From positions 1 to 6,421 of the forward strand of contig CALCXL010000852.1 in NCBI GenBank assembly GCA_937907595.1: 6,421 nt of DNA. Reading direction: 5' to 3'. Positions 1 to 6,421 of the stretch are shown piece after piece. A model generated the notes under the pieces. The model saw only the letters and a program-made list of their open reading frames with translations, did no database searches and had not been told where the DNA came from. A program made the translations under genes and the position numbers. How positions within the stretch are numbered: the first letter of the stretch is position 1; every line of letters begins with the position of its first letter. This DNA comes from an uncultured Pseudomonadota bacterium. GTDB lineage: Bacteria; Myxococcota_A; UBA796; UBA9615.

Positions 1-327
1 CCACCAGGAGGCGTAGGTGCTGAACTTGAAGCCGCGGTGGTACTCGAACTTCTCCACCGCCCGCATCAAGCCGATGTTGCCCTCCTGGATGAGGTCGGAC
101 ATGGGGATGCCGCGGTAGCTGTACTGCTTGGCGATGGACACCACGAGGCGCAGGTTGCACTTCGTGAGCTTCTCGCGGGCCTGCGCCTGCTCTTGCGGCG
201 TGCCCTCCAGACAGAGCCGACCGACCTCGTACTCCTCCTCGCGGGTGAGCAGGTCGTGCTCCCCCATGTTCTTGAGGTACGTGGTCAACACGCGGGCGTT
301 TGGGGCGGGGCGAAGCTTGCGGGTCAC
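1..327 (-). CDS. RNA polymerase sigma-70 family factor (N-terminal part, cut by window edge)
   Basis: This is the first 109 codons of a primary-like (group 1 or 2) sigma factor; the rest lies beyond the left edge. The visible protein has a conserved region 1.2 (about residues 11-40, with YLKNMGEHDLLTREEEYEV) and regions 2.1-2.3 (about 50-109), including NLRLVVSIAKQY, DLIQEGNIGLMRAVEKF and the ending FSTYASWW. These regions bind core RNA polymerase and the -10 element. There is no room for the long acidic region 1.1, so an RpoS-like or other group 2 factor is more likely than RpoD; this is an inference. I chose the GTG at 327 because a perfect AGGAGG (plus-strand positions 333-338) sits 5 bases before it. 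An in-frame ATG at 354 has no comparable ribosome site. The gene follows the aminopeptidase gene on the same strand after 52 bp, with no obvious terminator between them, so read-through is possible. Confidence 0.93.
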   Translation of the reverse strand, partial: MTRKLRPAPNARVLTTYLKNMGEHDLLTREEEYEVGRLCLEGTPQEQAQAREKLTKCNLRLVVSIAKQYSYRGIPMSDLIQEGNIGLMRAVEKFEYHRGFKFSTYASWW

Positions 328-332
328 GGGCA

Positions 333-338
333 CCTCCT
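333..338 (-). promoter_or_regulatory. Shine-Dalgarno site of the sigma factor gene
   Basis: On the minus strand this reads AGGAGG, five bases before the GTG at 327-325. It is the strongest ribosome site in the window and decides the start in favour of GTG 327 over the in-frame ATG at 354. Confidence 0.75.
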
Positions 339-379
339 GGGGGGGACGCTCCATTACTCAGCAAGGGCCGTGCCAGGAA

Positions 380-1462
380 TCAGCCCTCGGGCTTCAGCGC
401 GTCCAGGGCCGCCCAGGGATCGAAGTCCTTGCCCTGGGCCTTGCGCAGGGCCGGCAGAGCCCGCGAAGCCTCCACGAAGGCGGGCAGCTCCCCATCGAAC
501 CGCTCCAACGCCGCTGTGAAGCGCTCCCGCTTGGTGTTGTAGACCCGGAACTGCACCAGGCGGGCGTTGTCCAGGGGCCGATCGGGGTCCAGGGAACGGC
601 GGTAGCCCTCCAGCCGCCAGCCCAGCCCGCCGTACTCCTCGCGCGCCTCCTCGAAGATCCGCTCCTTGCGCCGCAGGACCTCCTCCCGGGACAGCCCCGC
701 CCCGTACAGGCCCTGCAAGCGGGTCACCAGCGCCTGCATGAACGCCTTGTACTGGACGCTGTCGTGCTCGCGGTCCAGGAGCAGCCGCCAGGAGTCGGGG
801 TCCTCGTCCTGGCGCTCGCGCAGGTACTGCCGGGCGGCCTGATCCCCCACGAAGCCCGCCCAGCTCTCGTTGAAGCCGCCGTCGCCCTTGATCCACACGG
901 TCGCGTGGGCCAGCTCGTGCAGCACGGTGTTGGAGAGCTGCTCCCGGTCCCACTGCAGCATGGAGCGCCACAAGGGGTCCTTGAACCAGCCCAGGGTCGA
1001 GTAGGCCCCGGCGCTGCGCACGTAGACCTCCCAGCCCAGCTCCTCCAGGCGAGCCCGCTCGGCGTCGGCGTCCTCCCGGTCGAAGAAGCCGATGTAGGGC
1101 AGCGCGCCCACCACGGGGAAGGCGTAGAGGTGGCTCTCGAAGCGGTGGGGCGAGCAGCCCGACACGTTCCAGATCACCTGGTCGAAGGTGGGGTTGATCG
1201 TGTCGTAGTTCTTCGTCGGCGACAGGCCCACGCGCTCCTCGCCGAAGGCCTTGATCGCCGGCACCAGGCGCAGCTTGGCCGCCTCCTCGTCGGTGAAGTC
1301 GACCGTCGCCAGCGCCTTCTCCAGGGGCACCCGCCCCGCCATCAACTCGAACTGCCCGCGGGCCTGCCGCGCGACGTAGGCGCAGCCCGGCAGCAGGAGC
1401 GTGAGGCACAGGGCGGCCACGAGCGCGGAACAAAGGAGCAGTTTGCGGGGTATCTTCGGCAC
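380..1462 (-). CDS. Putative zinc aminopeptidase lipoprotein (Aminopep family, PF10023/COG4324 type)
   Basis: This 360-residue protein resembles the poorly characterised 'predicted aminopeptidase' family. Residues 2-7 are basic, residues 8-24 form a hydrophobic signal segment, and the lipobox LPGC puts the lipidated cysteine at residue 27, so the protein should be membrane-anchored outside the cytoplasm. The metal site is visible as HELAH (residues 182-186), and the nearby N198-E199 in GFNESWAGFVG is the likely third-ligand region. Other family-like segments are YDTINPTFDQVIWNVSG and, near the C-terminus, PLDNARLVQFRVYNT. The start is the GTG at 1462; an in-frame TAG only nine bases upstream (plus 1472-1474) rules out a longer form. 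No good ribosome site precedes it. The divergent lipoprotein gene begins only 3 bp away. Family assignment is firm; peptide substrate and physiological role are unknown. Confidence 0.88.
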   Translation of the reverse strand: MPKIPRKLLLCSALVAALCLTLLLPGCAYVARQARGQFELMAGRVPLEKALATVDFTDEEAAKLRLVPAIKAFGEERVGLSPTKNYDTINPTFDQVIWNVSGCSPHRFESHLYAFPVVGALPYIGFFDREDADAERARLEELGWEVYVRSAGAYSTLGWFKDPLWRSMLQWDREQLSNTVLHELAHATVWIKGDGGFNESWAGFVGDQAARQYLRERQDEDPDSWRLLLDREHDSVQYKAFMQALVTRLQGLYGAGLSREEVLRRKERIFEEAREEYGGLGWRLEGYRRSLDPDRPLDNARLVQFRVYNTKRERFTAALERFDGELPAFVEASRALPALRKAQGKDFDPWAALDALKPEG

Positions 1463-1474
1463 GCCGTGAAGCTA
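1451..1474. promoter_or_regulatory. Divergent start region with imperfect dyad and -10-like boxes
   Basis: Two oppositely directed GTG codons (minus 1462-1460, plus 1466-1468) lie three bases apart here. Neither has a clear Shine-Dalgarno sequence. TATCTT at 1451-1456 on the plus strand and TAGCTT (reading 1474 to 1469) on the minus strand resemble -10 elements placed 9 and 6 bases before the respective GTGs, which would give leaderless or nearly leaderless messages. The outer bases also form an imperfect dyad: TAnCTTC at 1451-1457 pairs with GAAGnTA at 1468-1474. I could not find convincing -35 boxes, so the promoter reading is tentative. Confidence 0.3.
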
Positions 1475-2353
1475 CCACTCCGCCCGCTGGTCCTGATCGC
1501 CCTGCCCCTGCTCTTCTCCTGCACGGAGGAGGAGGAGCCGGAGGTTCTGCCCGAGGAGGACGGCGTCATCGCCTGCGGGGGCACCGAGTCCCTGGAGGGG
1601 CTGACCACGGGAGACGACATCCGCGTCTCCGCCGAGGCGGGCACCGCGCTGCTCTTCGAGGCCACCGTGGGCGACGTCGACGGCCACGGCCTGCGCCTGC
1701 GCGCGGAGTCGGCCAGCGACTGGCGGCGGGTGACGGAGATCTGGACGGGGGCCGGCGATCGTCGCGTGATCCCCAGCCGCGCCGACGCCGGGGAGAGCCT
1801 GTTCCTGGAGGTCCTGGTGCCGGCCGAGGAGACCCTGACCGGCTCGGTCACCCTCACCTGCGCCGACGTGCCCGAGGTCTGCTTCGACCTGAGCGACAAC
1901 GACGGCAACGGAGCGGTGGACTGCGCCGACCTCGGCTGCGCCCGGGACGAGGACTGCGCCGAAGACCAGGAGGACTTCCAGCCGGTGGAGCTGGAGTGCT
2001 CCGACGACTTCGTTGCCCTGGACCTGGACACCCTGGATCGCCTGTCGGACCAGCGCACGCTGTACGAGACCCGCCCCGCCGGCGACGGCGCCCCCTGGCA
2101 GAGCTTCTGGGGCGGCGGCGAGGTCGTGCTCCTGCCCCCCCTCGACCCCGGCAGCGTGGCCGTGCGCGTGGGCGGCAGCGGCATGCTCTGCCTGGGCGCG
2201 GTCGGCCCCGACGGGGTGATCTGCCGCGAGACGCGGGCCCTGGCCGACGGGGACGAGCTCTCCCTCCAGCCCGGCGAGCTCCCCGCCTGGTTCGAGCCGG
2301 ACGCCGTGGGATGGACCTCCTTCGACGTCCTGCTCGACTGCGTGACCGAGTAG
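1466..2353 (+). CDS. Cys/Asp-rich lipoprotein of unknown function, first gene of ExbBD cassette
   Basis: This 295-residue protein is not one I recognise as a whole. It begins with a short basic-hydrophobic signal (residues 1-18) and an LFSC lipobox, making Cys19 the probable lipidation site, followed by an acidic linker (TEEEEPE). Residue +2 is Thr, not Asp, so outer-membrane sorting would be expected under the E. coli rule, if that rule applies here. The middle is probably beta-rich. Residues 139-164 contain CFDLSDNDGNGAVDCADLGC, followed by another DEDC, a calcium-loop-like Asp/Gly motif bracketed by cysteines, as often seen in myxobacterial exported proteins. Further cysteines are at 37, 132, 178, 242, 253 and 292. 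The start is the GTG at 1466; the frame stays open far upstream, but that part is antisense to the aminopeptidase gene. The TAG stop directly abuts the ATG of the next gene. A partner or regulator of the proton channel is an inference from context only. Confidence 0.8.
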   Translation: MKLPLRPLVLIALPLLFSCTEEEEPEVLPEEDGVIACGGTESLEGLTTGDDIRVSAEAGTALLFEATVGDVDGHGLRLRAESASDWRRVTEIWTGAGDRRVIPSRADAGESLFLEVLVPAEETLTGSVTLTCADVPEVCFDLSDNDGNGAVDCADLGCARDEDCAEDQEDFQPVELECSDDFVALDLDTLDRLSDQRTLYETRPAGDGAPWQSFWGGGEVVLLPPLDPGSVAVRVGGSGMLCLGAVGPDGVICRETRALADGDELSLQPGELPAWFEPDAVGWTSFDVLLDCVTE

Positions 2354-3031
2354 ATGATGGAGGAGTTCCTCGCCAGCGACTTCGTGGCGCGAGGCGGCGT
2401 GATCGTCGCGGTCATCGGCCTCGGGTCCTTCGTCGCCCTGAGCGTCTTCCTGCTCCGCCTCTTCACGCTCCGCCGATCCCGCATCCTGCCCCGCAACCTC
2501 ACCGTGCAGGTGCGCGACCTCGTCCTGCGCGAGCAGATCGCCGACGCCCTCACCCTCTGCCGCATGGACGACTCCCCCCTCGCGCGGGTCTACCTGGCGG
2601 CGCTGCGTCAGGTGGGCAAGCCGCGGGCGGAGATCAAGGAGTTCGTGCTGGAGGTGGGCCGCCACGAGGCCGTCCGCCTGCAGGCCGGCCTGGGCGTGCT
2701 GGAGACCGTGGCCGTCGTCAGCCCGTTGATGGGCCTGCTCGGCACGGTGTGGGGGATGATCGACGTGTTCCGCACGATCGAAGTGCACGGCGTCGGCGAC
2801 GCGGGCGCCTTGGCCGGGGGCATCGGCACCGCGCTCTACACCACCCTGGCCGGCCTGCTGGTGGCCATCCCCGTGCGCATCGCCCACAGCTACCTGCTCA
2901 GCCGCGCCGACGCCGTGGTGCTGGCGATGGAGGAGGCGGCGCTCGATCTGCTGGACCTCCTGGCCCACAGCGGCGGCTCACCGGAGCCCGACGGCGGCAC
3001 CGCGGCCGGTCCCCGGGCCGGGGCGAGCTGA
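2354..3031 (+). CDS. MotA/TolQ/ExbB-type proton channel subunit
   Basis: This 225-residue inner-membrane protein belongs to the ExbB/TolQ family, the pentameric part of a motor that turns proton flow into mechanical work on a periplasmic partner. Three membrane segments fit: about residues 15-37, 112-138 and 154-178. The signature SPLMGLLGTVWGMIDVF (123-139) and GGIGTALYTTLAGLLVAIP (155-173) are present; T131 and T164 align with the channel-lining threonines of E. coli ExbB (T148, T181). A cytoplasmic loop (about 40-110) joins segments 1 and 2, and the tail is Gly/Pro-rich. The start is the ATG at 2354, immediately after the upstream TAG; a second ATG at 2357 is equally possible. The ribosome site is weak, so translational coupling is likely. 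The sequence does not decide between ExbB, TolQ or a dedicated gliding or transport motor, so no gene symbol is given. Confidence 0.92.
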   Translation: MMEEFLASDFVARGGVIVAVIGLGSFVALSVFLLRLFTLRRSRILPRNLTVQVRDLVLREQIADALTLCRMDDSPLARVYLAALRQVGKPRAEIKEFVLEVGRHEAVRLQAGLGVLETVAVVSPLMGLLGTVWGMIDVFRTIEVHGVGDAGALAGGIGTALYTTLAGLLVAIPVRIAHSYLLSRADAVVLAMEEAALDLLDLLAHSGGSPEPDGGTAAGPRAGAS

Positions 3032-3032
3032 G

Positions 3033-3461
3033 GTGGACTTCTCGTCCAGCCGGCCCCGCCCTCCCCTGGTGCTGGAGCTGACCCCCCTCATCGACGTGGT
3101 CTTCCTGCTGCTGATCTTCTTCATGGTCAGCACGACCTTCGTGAACGAGCCCGCCGGCATCCAGGTGGAGCTGCCGCGCTCGGAGAACCGCGACGTCATC
3201 CCCGAGGGCACCGACGTCGCCGTCCAGCTCACCGCCGACGGCCGGGTGTTCGTGGACGAGCAGCCGGTGGGCGACGACGAGCTTCGCGCGCGGCTGACCG
3301 CCGTGGCGCTGGAAGACCCGACCACGATGGTGGTCCTGCGGGCGGACGAGGCCCTGGCCCACGGCCGCGTGGTCCAGATCATGGACCTGGCCCGCGAGTT
3401 GGGGCTGCGCAACTTCGCCATCGCCACCGACCAGAGCGGAGGCGGCGCCACGGCGCCCTGA
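3033..3461 (+). CDS. ExbD/TolR-type biopolymer transport subunit
   Basis: This 142-residue protein is the partner of the preceding ExbB-type subunit. It has a short cytoplasmic N-terminus, one membrane helix (about residues 14-34, LELTPLIDVVFLLLIFFMV) and a periplasmic domain (about 45-135) with the family ending of a hydrophobic GRVVQIMDLARELG helix followed by a short strand (RNFAIAT). Asp21 in PLIDV matches the protonatable Asp of the family (D25 in E. coli ExbD), so the motor should be active. The start is the GTG at 3033, one base after the TGA of the upstream gene, with GAG/TGAG acting as a modest ribosome site. Length is normal for the family. A hairpin terminator follows three bases after the stop, so the three-gene cassette probably ends here. 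No TonB, TolA or TolB gene accompanies it in the window. Confidence 0.92.
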   Translation: MDFSSSRPRPPLVLELTPLIDVVFLLLIFFMVSTTFVNEPAGIQVELPRSENRDVIPEGTDVAVQLTADGRVFVDEQPVGDDELRARLTAVALEDPTTMVVLRADEALAHGRVVQIMDLARELGLRNFAIATDQSGGGATAP

Positions 3462-3463
3462 GC

Positions 3464-3480
3464 CCGCCACGGCGGTTTTT
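3464..3480 (+). terminator. Rho-independent terminator after the ExbD-type gene
   Basis: CCGCC (3464-3468) and GGCGG (3471-3475) are complementary and are followed by five T residues (3476-3480). The realistic fold is a 4-bp GC stem with a CACG tetraloop. It lies just after the TGA of the ExbD-type gene and separates that cassette from the ftsB promoter. The stem is short, so efficiency may be partial. Confidence 0.6.
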
Positions 3481-3490
3481 CCCAGAGTTC

Positions 3491-3506
3491 GCGCCAATAC
3501 TGGCGC
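3491..3506. repeat. Perfect inverted repeat upstream of ftsB (operator-like)
   Basis: GCGCCA at 3491-3496 and TGGCGC at 3501-3506 are exact reverse complements separated by ATAC. Outside one mismatch, TT on the left and AA on the right extend the symmetry. It sits eight bases before a candidate -35 box, where an activator or repressor could bind. A hairpin role in the RNA is less likely because it precedes the predicted transcript start, unless read-through occurs from upstream. Confidence 0.4.
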
Positions 3507-3514
3507 AAACTACC

Positions 3515-3543
3515 TTGAGCCCCAGATCTCCCCCCTGTACGCT
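3515..3543 (+). promoter_or_regulatory. Candidate sigma-70 promoter of the ftsB-cyclase operon
   Basis: TTGAGC (3515-3520, four of six matches to TTGACA) and TACGCT (3538-3543, three of six matches to TATAAT) are separated by 17 bases. Transcription would start near 3550, leaving a leader of about 17 bases before the ATG at 3567. The region is notably less GC-rich than the genes around it. The weak -10 box suggests a need for an activator, or that the true promoter differs. Confidence 0.4.
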
Positions 3544-3566
3544 GATCAGGAACGCGGAAAGGGCTC

Positions 3567-3916
3567 ATGGAGGAGACGACCACCGTCCGGTCAGCGCTGC
3601 CGCTGCTGATGTTCGCCGCGCTGGCGGGCTCAGCCGCATGGGCCTGCTTTGGGGACCGGGGCGTGCTCGCCAACCGGGCCCTCGAGGCGGAGGTCCTCGC
3701 ACGGCAGACCCACCTCGCGGAGCGCCGCCAGACCATCGCCCACCTGCGCGCGGAGATCGGCCGGATGCAGGGCGACGAGACCGTGCAGGAGCGCTGGATC
3801 CGCCAGGAGCTGGGCTACGTGCGTGAGGGCGAGCTGCTCTACCTCTTCCCGGGCGACCGGGCCGCCGACTTCGGCTTCCTTCAGGACCGTCGCCTCATGC
3901 CGGCGTTGGAGCAGCG

Positions 3917-3920
<4 letters not shown>
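3567..3920 (+). CDS. ftsB: FtsB/DivIC-type septum formation initiator
   Basis: This 117-residue bitopic membrane protein matches the FtsB/DivIC family, which joins FtsL and FtsQ in the divisome and relays the signal that activates septal peptidoglycan synthesis. It has a short cytoplasmic N-terminus, one membrane helix (about residues 9-27), the FG pair typical of the membrane exit (28-29), a coiled coil (about 35-68, LEAEVLARQTHLAERRQ onward) and the conserved end IRQELGYVREGELLYLFP (78-95), which parallels the RNEL...GE..Y part of E. coli FtsB. The ATG at 3567 is preceded by GGAAAGG at a good distance. Its TGA overlaps the next gene's ATG in an ATGA arrangement, so the two are almost surely co-translated. 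The roughly 20-residue tail after the family core has no feature I can identify. Confidence 0.88.
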
Positions 3921-6133
<2,213 letters not shown>

Positions 6134-6157
6134 GGCGTTGAGGCGGGGCGCTTCGGC

Positions 6158-6421
6158 TCAGTGGCCGCCGAGCACGTCGTTGATCTGCTCGTCGGACAGA
6201 CCCAGGGAGTGGCCCACGGCCACGGCCTGCTCACGGAAGGCCGTGACCCCGGCCAGGCTGCTGAGCATGTACTTGCGGGCGTCCACGGACAAGGCCCGCT
6301 GACGCGGCTCGTCGATGCCCAGCTGGTCGGCGACCGTCGCCATCCAGGCCTCCTCCCGCGCCGTGACCCGACCGTCGGCCAGGGCCATCAGCTGAAGGGT
6401 CCGGTAGAAGGCCTCCTTCTG
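6158..6421 (-). CDS. TerB-like helical protein (C-terminal part, cut by window edge)
   Basis: The last 87 residues of a protein are visible; the frame is open to the right edge, so the start is probably outside. The sequence resembles the TerB/DjlA N-terminal-like all-helical fold: FYRTLQLMALADGRVTAREEAW (residues 5-26 from the edge) has the family's 'A-x-ADG-x-(V/I)-(x)-xxE' pattern, followed by VADQLGID. The second half, from about residue 44, is helical with SLGLSDEQINDVLGG at the end, resembling a repeat of the LGL/LGI-x-(D/E) pattern. TerB-type domains are found in tellurite-resistance and stress-related proteins, but many copies have no known function, so no tellurite role is claimed. 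An in-frame ATG at 6388 is unlikely to be the start because it would cut off the first helix and lacks a ribosome site. The gene converges with the cyclase gene, with 24 bp between the stops. Confidence 0.65.
   Translation of the reverse strand, partial: QKEAFYRTLQLMALADGRVTAREEAWMATVADQLGIDEPRQRALSVDARKYMLSSLAGVTAFREQAVAVGHSLGLSDEQINDVLGGH

Noticed and set aside
128..1465. Long plus-strand open frame continuing upstream of the lipoprotein start
   Set aside because: It is antisense to the clear aminopeptidase and sigma factor genes, has no domain resemblance, and the signal peptide with lipobox begins at 1466. High GC leaves few stop codons.
1342..2968. Two long overlapping minus-strand open frames opposite the lipoprotein and ExbB genes
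   Set aside because: Low-complexity Ser/Arg or His/Gln/Ala sequences with no family likeness; the plus-strand genes have signal peptide, membrane helices and channel motifs.
2354..3461. Zorya-type (ZorAB) phage defence motor
   Set aside because: ZorA carries a long coiled-coil tail and the locus includes ZorC/D/E effectors. Here the ExbB-type protein ends soon after its third helix, and the neighbours are a lipoprotein and ftsB.
6134..6157. Possible bidirectional terminator between the convergent cyclase and TerB-like genes
   Set aside because: Only a weak interrupted pairing (TGAG-n-CG with CG-n-CTCA, around 6139-6160) and no T tract on either strand were seen.

Overview
The window is very GC-rich and densely coded on both strands. 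It carries seven recognisable protein genes, two of them cut by the window edges. No RNA gene, mobile element, CRISPR array or long non-coding stretch was seen. High GC, frequent GTG starts, many lipoproteins and a secreted protein with an aspartate-rich 'DNDGNGxxDCxDxxC' motif (a style common in myxobacterial surface proteins) suggest Myxococcota or a related former-deltaproteobacterial lineage. That assignment is an inference from style, not a taxonomic result.

Layout. (1) Minus strand, 1462 down to 1: a lipoprotein-type putative metallo-aminopeptidase (HELAH motif), then, 52 bp downstream, the first 109 codons of a sigma-70 family factor that runs off the left edge. (2) Plus strand, 1466-3461: a tightly packed three-gene cassette of a Cys/Asp-rich lipoprotein of unknown function, an ExbB/TolQ/MotA-type proton channel subunit and an ExbD/TolR-type subunit, followed by a small hairpin-plus-T-tract terminator. 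The first genes of blocks 1 and 2 diverge with only 3 bp between their GTG start codons. (3) Plus strand, 3567-6133: an FtsB/DivIC-type divisome protein whose stop overlaps by 4 bp the start of a multi-pass membrane protein with two GAF domains and a GGDEF (GGEEF) diguanylate cyclase domain. A plausible sigma-70 promoter and a perfect inverted repeat lie just upstream. (4) Minus strand, 6421 down to 6158: the C-terminal part of a TerB-like helical protein, convergent with the cyclase gene.

How they may work together. The ExbB/ExbD pair should form an inner-membrane, proton-driven motor, and the co-transcribed lipoprotein is a candidate periplasmic or outer-membrane partner; no TonB or TolA is present here. 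The ftsB-cyclase overlap suggests coordinated production of a septum protein and a c-di-GMP synthase, a possible link between division and second-messenger signalling. No new defence system or mobile cassette is visible. The most unusual points are the ftsB-cyclase coupling, the lipoprotein-ExbBD cassette and the almost gap-free divergent start site.
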